From an uncultured Ruminococcus sp. (lineage in GTDB: Bacteria > Bacillota > Clostridia > Oscillospirales > Ruminococcaceae): 39,897 bases of DNA. The notes under the pieces were generated by a model that did no database searches, was not told where the DNA came from, and saw only the letters and a list, made by a program, of their open reading frames with translations. The stretch covers positions 1 to 39,897 of the forward strand of contig CANQVA010000017.1 of assembly GCA_947627175.1 (NCBI GenBank), given 5' to 3'. The position numbers were made by a program, and so were the translations under genes. Numbering within the stretch: the first letter of the stretch is position 1; each line of letters begins with the position of its first letter. This document shows positions 24,456-33,312 of the stretch, piece after piece.

Positions 24456-26168
24456 ATGTTTGATTTAAACGATCTGAACTTTGATTTGAACGGCGACGGA
24501 ATACCCGATGTTCATGCCGAATCGGTCGATTTTAACGGAGATGGACTCCCGGATATGTTTTTAATTGACACGGACGGCAACGGGTCAATAGACCTTATAG
24601 CGAATGACCATAACGGCGATGGCTTAATTGACAGCTATCATGTGGATGCAGATGAGAATAATATGATAGAAACGATCTATCAGGATCTGAACGGTGATGG
24701 TATTACCGATATTATCTATGACAGCGACGGTGATGGAAGAGCAGATACCAATGTCTACGGAAGCTATGAGGGTGAATATGGATATGAATATGATCCGGGG
24801 GTCTGTGATTCAGGAGTTTCGGACAGTGGGTTCGAAGTAGATATAGACGGTGATGGTCAAATAGATAGCATAGGGTACGATACCAATGGCGATGGCGTAC
24901 TTGACACATTTGAAGTCGATACCGATGGTGATGGATATACAGATACCATATTTGCAGATGCTGATTTTGACGGCGAGATTGATACAGTCAGCGATCTTTT
25001 CGGATACAGTATGGATGATGATGTCTCCTTTGATAATGGACAGGCTGTCGACCTTGACGGCAATGGTGTTGAAGATGCCATTGGCTTTGATTCGGACGGC
25101 GACGGCAGACCGGATGAATTTTACCTTGATACCGACAATGATGGAGAGATTGATACGATTCTCAGGGATACAGACGGCGATGGTATCAATGACTTTTTCC
25201 TTTCCCAGGTAGATTCGGATGGTGACGGAGTAATTGATACTATTGTTCGTGCGCATGACTATGACCGTGATGGTATTATGGATTCGCAGGATACGTTTAC
25301 GGATCTTGACGGCGACGGCATTTTCGATGTCCTGACTAAAGCATACGATTCCGACGGAAACGGTGAAATTGATACCTTCAAAACATATGTTGATTATGAT
25401 GGCGATGGAGCAGCGGACAGTTTCATGGAAGAACATCTCATTGATACCGATGGGGACGGAATTGCGGATCAATATGTGGTGCAGGTTGATGAGGACGGCG
25501 ACGGAAACTTTGATTATGCCGAAATGTACGGATTTGATCCGGTGACCGGAGAACTGGAACTGCTGACAGTTGAGGGAAATCTCGAAGCAGCCTATGAAAA
25601 TACATATGGTAATTTTAATCCCGACAGCACCGATCCTGATGATGTTGTGGGAGATCCTGCACACTCCATGAAGGAATGGGAGTACCAGGGAAATACACAG
25701 AGATGTGCACTGTATTCACAGAAATTCGTCATTGAGGAACTTACCGGACAAGATGTGGATATCGAAGAAATTGCTGATCTTGCTGAAAAAAACGGCTGGT
25801 TTTCTGAGGAGGGCGGAACGCCTTTCCTTAATATGAACAAGGTACTTGAACATTATGGAATTGAAAATCATATGTCTTTTCATAATGATATTGATGATAT
25901 CAGAGATTGCCTGGATTCCGGAGGAAAGGTTATTGTTTCATTGGATTCCGGTGAGGTATGGTCAGGAGAAACCAATGATCTTTTTGATCCCTGCGATAAT
26001 GCCGATCATGCGGTAGAGGTCATCGGAATTGACAACAGTGATCCGGATCATCCTATGGTGATTCTGAACGATTCGGGAACTCCGGACGGATGCGGGGAAC
26101 TGGTACCGCTGGATACGTTTTTGGACGCATGGGAAGACAGCAACTGTCAGATGATAGCTTGTATGTAG
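24456..26168 (+). CDS. calcium-loop repeat protein with C-terminal C39-like cysteine protease domain
   Basis: First gene of the dynamin operon, 570 residues. About 22 consecutive acidic loops of the form D-x-D/N-G-D/N-G-x-x-D (e.g. DTDGDGYTD) fill residues 8-365, like thrombospondin type 3 or EF-hand/dockerin calcium loops. The C-terminal domain (about 400-570) resembles peptidase C39-like/papain-fold proteins. It has Gln411 and Cys417 (YQGNTQRCALYSQK), His518 (NADHAVEVIGID) and Asn538/Asp539 (VILNDSG), a complete protease-type constellation. No signal peptide or membrane segment is visible, so it is predicted to stay in the cytoplasm, which is odd for calcium repeats. Ribosome site AAAGGAG; 18 bases separate it from the next gene. 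It may be a calcium-gated protease for the operon; that is inference. Confidence 0.8.
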   Translation: MFDLNDLNFDLNGDGIPDVHAESVDFNGDGLPDMFLIDTDGNGSIDLIANDHNGDGLIDSYHVDADENNMIETIYQDLNGDGITDIIYDSDGDGRADTNVYGSYEGEYGYEYDPGVCDSGVSDSGFEVDIDGDGQIDSIGYDTNGDGVLDTFEVDTDGDGYTDTIFADADFDGEIDTVSDLFGYSMDDDVSFDNGQAVDLDGNGVEDAIGFDSDGDGRPDEFYLDTDNDGEIDTILRDTDGDGINDFFLSQVDSDGDGVIDTIVRAHDYDRDGIMDSQDTFTDLDGDGIFDVLTKAYDSDGNGEIDTFKTYVDYDGDGAADSFMEEHLIDTDGDGIADQYVVQVDEDGDGNFDYAEMYGFDPVTGELELLTVEGNLEAAYENTYGNFNPDSTDPDDVVGDPAHSMKEWEYQGNTQRCALYSQKFVIEELTGQDVDIEEIADLAEKNGWFSEEGGTPFLNMNKVLEHYGIENHMSFHNDIDDIRDCLDSGGKVIVSLDSGEVWSGETNDLFDPCDNADHAVEVIGIDNSDPDHPMVILNDSGTPDGCGELVPLDTFLDAWEDSNCQMIACM

Positions 26169-26186
26169 CTAAAGGAGCATTTCACA

Positions 26187-26747
26187 ATGGAAAACATAAT
26201 GTCAATAAAGAAAGTAATAAAAAATCTGAAAACAAGTGACTTTGTACTCAATTGCAAGATGCCGATGGGATACTCCGCCGGATATCCTATTCTGCAAATC
26301 CATAATGAGCATCTCTGTATGATGATACCTTATCTTAAATTCAAGTCGACAGGTATTGTGGATAAAACACTGGTATATCCGGTTCGGTTTACGGTCACGG
26401 TAGAGTTGCCGGAAATAAAACCTGTAAAATTTGTAGATCTGAAATATGAGCCGTCCTTTGGAAAAATAGATTTTTCAAAGCCCATTGGATACTTCCGGCA
26501 TGAGGCTATTAAAAAGTACGGAAAAAAGGAATATTTTACACTGCAAAATGAGTTAAATTCGTGTTATGATAAGCTGATTGCTTATTTACTGTATGATTCC
26601 GATTACTCCGAACAGGATGAACAGCATATGAAATCATTACTGAGATTATTGATAGAACCGTCGCAACTTCCAATTTACCGAATGCTGGATCAGGATTTTT
26701 ACCTGAAATTCCTTTCTGAAAGATTAACACAAAGAGGTGAAATATGA
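26187..26747 (+). CDS. uncharacterised 186-aa protein of the dynamin operon
   Basis: I do not recognise this family. The protein has no signal peptide or membrane helix. It begins with a basic helix, then a beta-rich segment (about 22-85) with MPMGYSAGYPILQIHN and LCMMIPYLKFKSTG, then VYPVRFTVTVELPE. A helical C-terminal half follows (about 105-186). A second in-frame ATG five codons in is possible, but AAAGGAG fits the first start. Its stop overlaps the start of the first GTPase by four bases (ATGA), which implies coupled translation and a fixed ratio with that GTPase. It is probably a dedicated partner or adaptor of the dynamins or of the protease; this comes from context only. Confidence 0.8.
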   Translation: MENIMSIKKVIKNLKTSDFVLNCKMPMGYSAGYPILQIHNEHLCMMIPYLKFKSTGIVDKTLVYPVRFTVTVELPEIKPVKFVDLKYEPSFGKIDFSKPIGYFRHEAIKKYGKKEYFTLQNELNSCYDKLIAYLLYDSDYSEQDEQHMKSLLRLLIEPSQLPIYRMLDQDFYLKFLSERLTQRGEI

Positions 26748-28651
26748 GTAAGATAAATCACACTGAATTTTTTAAGCAGACACCGCAGTCTGTCACCGCT
26801 AAAAAGGTGCAGAAGCCGGACAACAAAAACAATGTCTCTGATAAACCGGAGGCTGTTTTCATAAATGAAAAATCTGTAAGACCTAAAGTATCAGTGCCTA
26901 TCTGTATAGATGACCGTATCACCAGTCTGCTGCGGGAAACAATAAATCTGCTGACCGCAGAGCATCAGAACGCTGTGGCTAAACAGATTGATAACATTTA
27001 CAAAGATGCTGTACGCAATCGCTTTTCAGTTGCAGTCGTGGGTGAGTTCAGCAGAGGAAAAAGTACGTTTATAAATGCTTTTTTAGAGAATGACTTTCTG
27101 CCTGTGGGCGATCTTCCCACAACAGCAATGCTGACAAGAATCCGTTATAATTCCAAAGAAATGCTGGTCATATTCGACAGGAACGGCAAAAAAGTAAAAA
27201 ACCTTCCTTTGAATGAATGTGAAAGATTTACTGCTGAGAACTTCACCGGCAGAGATCCGATGGGTACAATTCTTGCCGGTGTTAATCACAACTGGCTCTA
27301 TGAAAACAATGTGGAAATCATTGATACTCCCGGTGCAGGTGATCTTGAGGAAAAAAGAACAAAGCTGATCGGCGATGCCCTGCTCGGCAGCGATGGTGCA
27401 ATCATTACAATAAGTGCTTCACAGGCACTCAGTATGAGCGAAAAGCTATTCATAGAACAGCGTATTCTGTCAAGAAAAACGCCGTTCATTATGATGATTG
27501 TGACTAAACTTGATGATGTACCGCAGGAGCAGAGGGAAAAAGTCATGAATTATATTTTCCAGAAGCTGAAGGCGTGGGGAATGAATATCCCGATGTTTAT
27601 TCCGTATCAGACCGAAATTGGAAGCGAACACTATGCTGACATCATGGGAATGGATAAAATCAGAGATGAAATAGTTTCATGGATCAACGCCCCGGAACGT
27701 GTTAAACTGACAGAGGACTGGATCATTGCACGCACCTTGTCTGTACTGAATGAACTGATTTCCTCGTTGCAGGAGCAAAAACTGCTCCTCAGTGCGGACA
27801 GCGATAAACAAGAAAAGCTGATACAGCAAAAAAAGCAGAAGTTGTCACAGGCTGTTCTTGCATGGGGCGATATAAAGCTGAAAATGATGGAGCGTTGCAA
27901 TGAATGTTATTCTCTGATGCTGGAAAAAGCGGATGATTATAAAAACTCGATTACAGAAAGACTGCAATATGAGGCATCTCATAGCAACAGTCCGCAGAAA
28001 TGGTGGAATGAGGATTATCCGTACAGACTGAAAATAGAACTAACCAATATGTCCGTCAGCATAGAGAATACAGTGTCCCGCCGTGTCTCTGAAGATGCGA
28101 AATGGTTCAACGATGCTCTGGAAAAAAGCTTTCAAACGCACGTGCTGTTTAAAAAAGATACAATCTCAGATAAAGAGATGTTCAAACAGTTTTCGGCAGG
28201 CAACAATCTGGAATTTGAGGATCTGGGCAAGCAGAGGAATATGGTGCGTGTGGGAACAACAGTACTGAGTATTGCCGGCTCTGCAATTTGTATGTCTGTT
28301 GGCTTTATGCCACTGATTGCAACTATGGGTGTTGGAACAGGCGTCGGTCTTATCTCGGAAAAGATTTTTAAGAATAAGATTGAAAAACAGCAGGCGGACA
28401 TTAAGGCGGCTATTGCAAAGGCTGTTCCCACTATTATTGATGATGCCATGAGCGGAAGTGAAAAACGGCTGAAGGCAGTGTATGAAGATATGATACGTTC
28501 TGCTGCCGAGAAAGAAAAGACATGGATGTCCTCACAGGAAAATGTTATCGAAAAGAGTGCTATGGCTTCAGGGAATACGGAGCAGGCTGCCAGATTGGAT
28601 AAGCAGCTCAAACAGTTTCAAGATGTATATACAAAATTTCAAACTATATAA
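26744..28651 (+). CDS. dynamin-like GTPase 1 of 3
   Basis: Large GTPase of the bacterial dynamin-like protein family, which binds and remodels membranes. The 635 residues have a variable N-terminal tail (1-60). The GTPase domain has G1 GEFSRGKS (100-107), a G2 threonine in LPTTAML, G3 DTPG (194-197) and G4 TKLD (254-257), all intact. Long helical segments follow (about 330-480). A hydrophobic, glycine-containing hairpin (about 504-536, TTVLSIAGSAICMSVGF) is likely to insert in the membrane like the paddle of bacterial dynamins. A coiled-coil tail ends the protein. It overlaps the 186-aa gene by four bases and precedes the second GTPase by 18 bases. It differs clearly from the other two paralogues, suggesting hetero-oligomers. 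Confidence 0.9.
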   Translation: MSKINHTEFFKQTPQSVTAKKVQKPDNKNNVSDKPEAVFINEKSVRPKVSVPICIDDRITSLLRETINLLTAEHQNAVAKQIDNIYKDAVRNRFSVAVVGEFSRGKSTFINAFLENDFLPVGDLPTTAMLTRIRYNSKEMLVIFDRNGKKVKNLPLNECERFTAENFTGRDPMGTILAGVNHNWLYENNVEIIDTPGAGDLEEKRTKLIGDALLGSDGAIITISASQALSMSEKLFIEQRILSRKTPFIMMIVTKLDDVPQEQREKVMNYIFQKLKAWGMNIPMFIPYQTEIGSEHYADIMGMDKIRDEIVSWINAPERVKLTEDWIIARTLSVLNELISSLQEQKLLLSADSDKQEKLIQQKKQKLSQAVLAWGDIKLKMMERCNECYSLMLEKADDYKNSITERLQYEASHSNSPQKWWNEDYPYRLKIELTNMSVSIENTVSRRVSEDAKWFNDALEKSFQTHVLFKKDTISDKEMFKQFSAGNNLEFEDLGKQRNMVRVGTTVLSIAGSAICMSVGFMPLIATMGVGTGVGLISEKIFKNKIEKQQADIKAAIAKAVPTIIDDAMSGSEKRLKAVYEDMIRSAAEKEKTWMSSQENVIEKSAMASGNTEQAARLDKQLKQFQDVYTKFQTI

Positions 28652-28669
28652 ATAAAGGGGTTAATTCAT

Positions 28670-30697
28670 ATGCCGGTAACTACAAATTATAATCAATATG
28701 CAAAGTTTAAGGAGAGACAGATTGAGCTTGCAGATATGCTCAATGATTCCGCTGAAGTCATATCCGAGTTGAATATGAACCAGTTTCAGGAAAATCTGAA
28801 ACAGCTTGGCATGAAAGTGCAGAATGATACATTTAAAATTCAGGTAGTGGGTACGTTTAAGAATGGCAAGTCTACCTTTATCAACTCGTTTTTGGGAGAA
28901 GAGATACTCCCTGCTTACGCACTTCCTACCACGGCTGTTATCAATGAAGTAAAATGGGGTGAAGATAAAAAAGCGGTCATTCATTTTCGCAATCCCCTCC
29001 CGGAGAAGCTTCCATCCGGCATTCCTGAAAAAGCAATGGCACATATGAGCAAATTTAATATGCAGAATATTCCGCCGCTTGAAATTCCATATGATGAGAT
29101 TGAAGATTATGTAGTGATTCCCTTTGATAAAGATCCTACTGAAATGCTGCTGGAAAGCCCGTATGAAAAGGTGGAGCTTTTCTGGCCGCTTCCGCTCCTG
29201 AAAAACGGTGTCGAAATCATAGATTCCCCCGGTTTGAATGAGCACAGAACCAGAACAAAGGTTACAATGGATTACCTCAGCAAGGCGGATGCAATCCTCT
29301 TTGTACTGAATGCCACACAGCTTTGCTCTCAGGAGGAAATGCGGTTTATTGAGAATAATCTGAAAAAAGAAGGCTTTACAGATCCGTTCTTTATTGTCAA
29401 TCGTTTTGACCTAATCAAAAGTGAGCGTGAAAAGGAAGCAATGAAAAAGTTCGCTAAGATCAAGTTGCAGGGCTGCTCCAAAAACGAAATCTACTATGTA
29501 TCTGCCCTGAATGCCCTACAAGGAAAAATGGACGACAATGCTGAAATGTATTATGCTTCGGGAATGAAGGAATTTGAAGATCGCCTTACGGAATTTCTCA
29601 CCAAGCAGAAGGGCAAGGCAAAACTTTCACAACCCGCACAGGAACTCAAGCGGATACTGAATGAGGAAGCACTGTACAAGGTGATTCCCATGCAGCGGAG
29701 TATGCTCGGTTCCTCTCTTGACGATGTTAAGAAGCGATATGAAAGCATTCAGCCTAAGCTTTCAGAACTCAAAGCCAAAAAGGATCAACTCTACAGCCGT
29801 CTGATGCTGAAGATAGAGCAGACCAAGCCAGAGTTCAAACGCTTGTCTAACAGGAACACCGCCAACCTGACAGAGAGCATTCCAATCTGGATAGATGAGT
29901 TTACTCCCCAGACAAGTCTGGGTGCAATTCCGTCAGAGAAAAAAGCGGGTGAAGTAATCCGTGAGATTTCAGAATATGTAATTAGTCAGGTAGAGGAAAA
30001 TCAGCAGGATTGGCGCAAGACCGTGCTCGAACCAATCATAAGCGAAAAGGCAAATGATATCTTGGGTTCTGTGGAAGCTGACCTGACAGAGATATTAAAT
30101 CAGATTGATTCCGTGAATATAGAAATCGCTGGTGGAGGTTACAAGGTCAAAACCGTTCCTACCTGGCAAAGAGTTGTGGGTGCAGTTGGCGGACTGGCTA
30201 TCGGAGATGTGGGACTTGCTTTTTCGGGCGGTGTCAATGGTCTTAGTGTGGAACTTGCAAAAACGGCTGCCTTTGAAATTGGTGCCGGTATGGTACTTGG
30301 TGCGCTCGGTCTGTTCAATCCGGTCACATTGATCGGTGTCGTTGTAGTTGCGTTTGTTTCCAACTGGCTCAAAGGTGAATCCAAAGCTATGAAGAAACTG
30401 AAAGCAAATATAACAGAAAATATTGTTAATCAGCTTTCTAAAAATGCAGATGAAAGCTCCACAGCGCTGGCAGAAAATATCGGAAACAAATTTACAGAGT
30501 TATCCGCTCAGATTGTCAGCGCAGTGGATATTGAAATTAAGGAAACAGAAAATCAGATCAATTTAATCATTGATGAAATGGAAAAAGGTAAAAAGAACAT
30601 CGAAATGAAAGAAAAAATGATTGCAGGATGTGAGGACAAAATCAAAGATATAAGCGTAAAGCTTGATAAACTGATCTTCCAGTTGATCAATGAGTAA
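28670..30697 (+). CDS. dynamin-like GTPase 2 of 3
   Basis: Second dynamin-like protein, 675 residues. The G motifs are G1 GTFKNGKS (61-68), a G2 threonine in LPTTAVI, G3 DSPG (185-188) and G4 NRFD (244-247). The G4 deviates from TKxD but keeps the aspartate that reads guanine. Between G2 and G3 it has an insert of about 50 residues (PEKLPSGIPEKAMAHMSKF) not seen in its neighbours. A long hydrophobic, glycine-rich region (about 500-568, ending GVVVVAFVSNWLKGESK) probably forms a membrane hairpin. A charged coiled coil closes the protein (about 625-670). Ribosome site AAAGGGG. Part of the same tight operon, 18 bases after GTPase 1 and 11 before GTPase 3. Confidence 0.9.
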   Translation: MPVTTNYNQYAKFKERQIELADMLNDSAEVISELNMNQFQENLKQLGMKVQNDTFKIQVVGTFKNGKSTFINSFLGEEILPAYALPTTAVINEVKWGEDKKAVIHFRNPLPEKLPSGIPEKAMAHMSKFNMQNIPPLEIPYDEIEDYVVIPFDKDPTEMLLESPYEKVELFWPLPLLKNGVEIIDSPGLNEHRTRTKVTMDYLSKADAILFVLNATQLCSQEEMRFIENNLKKEGFTDPFFIVNRFDLIKSEREKEAMKKFAKIKLQGCSKNEIYYVSALNALQGKMDDNAEMYYASGMKEFEDRLTEFLTKQKGKAKLSQPAQELKRILNEEALYKVIPMQRSMLGSSLDDVKKRYESIQPKLSELKAKKDQLYSRLMLKIEQTKPEFKRLSNRNTANLTESIPIWIDEFTPQTSLGAIPSEKKAGEVIREISEYVISQVEENQQDWRKTVLEPIISEKANDILGSVEADLTEILNQIDSVNIEIAGGGYKVKTVPTWQRVVGAVGGLAIGDVGLAFSGGVNGLSVELAKTAAFEIGAGMVLGALGLFNPVTLIGVVVVAFVSNWLKGESKAMKKLKANITENIVNQLSKNADESSTALAENIGNKFTELSAQIVSAVDIEIKETENQINLIIDEMEKGKKNIEMKEKMIAGCEDKIKDISVKLDKLIFQLINE

Positions 30698-30708
30698 GGG
30701 GGAAACTA

Positions 30709-32625
30709 ATGAAGGAGAAAGAACAAGATAACAGCCAATTCTTTACATATGATAATCTTGAAGAGATTGCAGATTTCAACAGTCATCTGAGTTTCGCTGA
30801 AAAAACCATTGAAAAATATCAGTGGAATCAGTCGGTAAAAGCGGATTTTCAGAGACAGCTTCAGAAAATAAGGAAAAAACAGAATGACAAGCTTCTCAAT
30901 ATAAGTGTTATCGGTGAATTTTCGACCGGAAAAAGTACATTTATAAATGCACTGATGCGAAGTGAACTTTTGAGTGCCTGTTCGCTGCAGGGAACGACCG
31001 TTGCCTCGACTGTTATTGAATATTCGCCTGACTATGCCATTCTTCTGCAATATAATGATGATAGTATGGATAAGGAGTTCTCCTTTAAAACAATTGAGGC
31101 ACTGAAAGCGTGTCTGGAGGAATATACAACAGATCCGGACAAGGCAAGACACCTGAATAATGTTAGGGTCTGTCTGCCGTCTGAACAGCTGAAGTCGAAG
31201 TTCCGCATTATTGATACGCCGGGTACAAATGCAATTGAACTCTGGCATGAGGACGTAACCCGGAGGGCGCTTTCAGAACTTTCCGATGTGTCAATCATTC
31301 TGATTGATGCGAACAAACCGCTGCCGGAATCCTTCTGTAATTTCATAGAAAACAATCTGGAGCATATTCTGCCGCAGTGTATTTTTGTTGTGACAAAAAT
31401 TGATCTGGTCAAAGAAAAGGAACGAAAGCGGGTTCTTGAATATATCAAGGTCAAGCTGAAACAGAGTTTCGGGCTTGAGTCGCCGCTGGTGCTGCCTTAT
31501 GTTTCAGTAGAGGTAATCGACGATTACAACGGAAGCGCACAGCCGTCAGAGTTGCTTGCGCAAAGCTACCAAAATGAGGAAAAAATCCTTGCTTATACCG
31601 GTGAATACCGAATGCTCGTACAGGCTAAAAAACTGATTGCTCTGATTGACAGTATGTATGATTCCATTTCTGCACAGATGGACGAAATGACAAAGACGCA
31701 TAAGCAGGAGCTTGAACTGCTGCAACGCTCAAAACAAGCTGATTTGTCTGAGTTTATTGATAAGCAGAAAAGAGAACGGCTGACTGCTTTTGATAATACC
31801 GCCAAATCGCTCCGAACGGATATGGTAAATCTTATGTATGAAAAAACCGCAACGTGCCGGACAAATATTGAAAAAGAGATTGATAGTGCGGTGACATCAG
31901 AGGCTGTGCGTAACTTTATTGATATTTCACTTGCAGACAAATGTTCTGAGGAAGCCGAGTGGCTGACAAAACTGTCGGAAGATTGCTATACAAAGTTTTT
32001 CCAGTCGTTTGAAGAAGAAATGCTTAAATTTCGGACTGCATTTGAGCATCTATTTCAGGATATGGACATTCTTGAGGTCGAACTGAACAGCAGGGACTAT
32101 TCTCCGCCGGCAAAGCCCGCAATTGGAAAATCTGATTTTTCCGCTGCGAGCAGCTATGTGATGGAACAAATCAAAAAAGAAAACCGTACCATGGGGGGCG
32201 GCTTAGCAGCAGGTGCACTGATCGGATCCGCCATTGTACCCGGAATCGGAACTCTGCTCGGAGCTTTCGTTGGTTTTATAGGCGGCAGCTTCATGAACGA
32301 CTATGACGCAGTGAAAACGAAAACCAAGGAAAAAATAAATACGCCCCTGCGTAACTATTTTAATAATGTGGTTGTAAGGACAGAGAAAAATCTGAACTCA
32401 TACAGTGATACGCTGAAAAATGATATATGCAGCGAAATAGACAGGTATCTTGCAGTATACTGCAATGAAGTGGACAGAAAAATTGCTGAGGAAAATCAGA
32501 AAAAAGCTGACATTGAGAAAAAAATAAGTGATATTCGTCACGATATGAGCGACATTGAAAACAGAAAATTCAGATTAAGCTCAGTGAACACTGAACTTAA
32601 TGTACTAAACAGGAAGGAGACGTAA
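30709..32625 (+). CDS. dynamin-like GTPase 3 of 3
   Basis: Third dynamin-like protein, 638 residues. The motifs are G1 GEFSTGKS (69-76), a G2 threonine in LQGTTVAS, G3 DTPG (169-172) and G4 TKID (229-232). Predicted helical stalk segments follow at about 310-420. A glycine-zipper-like hydrophobic stretch (about 495-530, GGGLAAGALIGSAIVPGIG) looks like a membrane-inserting hairpin. A C-terminal coiled coil of about 60 residues carries KKADIEKKISDIRHDMSDIE. The start follows AAGGGGG. The next gene begins one base after its stop, so the small membrane protein is probably made in step with it. Three non-identical dynamins in a row is more than the usual one- or two-gene bacterial arrangement. Confidence 0.9.
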   Translation: MKEKEQDNSQFFTYDNLEEIADFNSHLSFAEKTIEKYQWNQSVKADFQRQLQKIRKKQNDKLLNISVIGEFSTGKSTFINALMRSELLSACSLQGTTVASTVIEYSPDYAILLQYNDDSMDKEFSFKTIEALKACLEEYTTDPDKARHLNNVRVCLPSEQLKSKFRIIDTPGTNAIELWHEDVTRRALSELSDVSIILIDANKPLPESFCNFIENNLEHILPQCIFVVTKIDLVKEKERKRVLEYIKVKLKQSFGLESPLVLPYVSVEVIDDYNGSAQPSELLAQSYQNEEKILAYTGEYRMLVQAKKLIALIDSMYDSISAQMDEMTKTHKQELELLQRSKQADLSEFIDKQKRERLTAFDNTAKSLRTDMVNLMYEKTATCRTNIEKEIDSAVTSEAVRNFIDISLADKCSEEAEWLTKLSEDCYTKFFQSFEEEMLKFRTAFEHLFQDMDILEVELNSRDYSPPAKPAIGKSDFSAASSYVMEQIKKENRTMGGGLAAGALIGSAIVPGIGTLLGAFVGFIGGSFMNDYDAVKTKTKEKINTPLRNYFNNVVVRTEKNLNSYSDTLKNDICSEIDRYLAVYCNEVDRKIAEENQKKADIEKKISDIRHDMSDIENRKFRLSSVNTELNVLNRKET

Positions 32626-32626
32626 T

Positions 32627-33151
32627 ATGAGCGGCAATGCAAAAGAGGATTTTGAAAAGTACTGGGGAAAATTCATCACCCAGTTAAAGGGAAGACTGAT
32701 GGCGGTTTCCAAAAATCAGAAACTTTCATACCATATTGCAAAGCTACAACTTACAGATATTGCAGCAAACTGGGATTCGGAATATGAGGAGAGCGGAAGA
32801 TGGCTCATACAGTATTGCAATGAAAATCCTGAGAAGGGGCAGCTTGTGCGTGAGGTATTACTTGAGCAAATGTGCTTTAGTGAGATTCAACCCAAGAAGG
32901 ATTACAGCGAGGTTATGAATTATGCCATTCCTGTTGCCGGAGCAATCGCAGGTTTTGGAATTTCCAAGCTCGCACACGCCAAAACCGTCGTCAGGGCTGT
33001 TTCTACTATTGCTCCTACTGTATTGCTTTATCCCTCGGCAAAGGCGGTCGGAACTACCCTGAACCAGAACTCTAAGGCAGAGTTACTGGACGAATACATT
33101 CTCCAGCTTGAAAAGTATCATCAAGGTGTAATCAGCATTATAGACGAATAG
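32627..33151 (+). CDS. small putative membrane protein ending the dynamin operon
   Basis: Unrecognised 174-residue protein. The N-terminal about 95 residues look helical and soluble (EDFEKYWGKFITQLKGRL). The middle (about 100-145) has two hydrophobic stretches, YAIPVAGAIAGFGISKL and VSTIAPTVLLYPSAKAV, that could form a membrane hairpin resembling those in the three dynamins. The tail is an acidic helix. The N-terminal helical part plus hairpin could let it join the dynamin assembly without a GTPase domain; that is inference from layout. It starts one base after the stop of GTPase 3 and is followed by the operon terminator. Confidence 0.8.
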   Translation: MSGNAKEDFEKYWGKFITQLKGRLMAVSKNQKLSYHIAKLQLTDIAANWDSEYEESGRWLIQYCNENPEKGQLVREVLLEQMCFSEIQPKKDYSEVMNYAIPVAGAIAGFGISKLAHAKTVVRAVSTIAPTVLLYPSAKAVGTTLNQNSKAELLDEYILQLEKYHQGVISIIDE

Positions 33152-33202
33152 ATATGGAACAGTATATCTTTGTCTGATAAAATGCAGTTTGGGCAAATCA
33201 AA

Positions 33203-33243
33203 AATCTCCGCAGGAGTTAATCTTGCGGAGATTCATTTTTTAT
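33203..33243 (+). terminator. rho-independent terminator of the protease-dynamin operon
   Basis: AATCTCCGCA (33203-33212) pairs perfectly with TGCGGAGATT (33224-33233) around an 11-base loop, followed by CATTTTTTATTG. It lies 51 bases after the last stop codon of the operon and fixes its right-hand boundary. Confidence 0.88.
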
Positions 33244-33312
33244 TGATAAATAGATAACTTTTTAAAACGATTCAGCAATTTCTGACAACTTACGTTGTTC
33301 CCACTCATCAGA

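Noticed and set aside
24157..24468. 103-codon plus-strand frame before the protease-dynamin operon
   Set aside because: Starts at TTG with no ribosome site, overlaps the start of the well-supported calcium-repeat gene, and has no recognisable composition or motif.
24456..25560. Dockerin/cellulosome interpretation of the calcium loops
   Set aside because: Dockerins have two 22-residue loop-helix units. Here about 22 loops follow one another without the dockerin helix pattern, and the protein has no export signal.
24810..25664. 284-codon minus-strand frame opposite the calcium-repeat gene
   Set aside because: It is open only because the GAY-GGN-GAY repeat codons avoid stops on the other strand. 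Its protein is a monotonous I/V/N-rich shadow.
28661..29245. 194-codon minus-strand frame opposite the second dynamin
   Set aside because: Fully antisense to a gene with intact G motifs, with no ribosome site or family resemblance.
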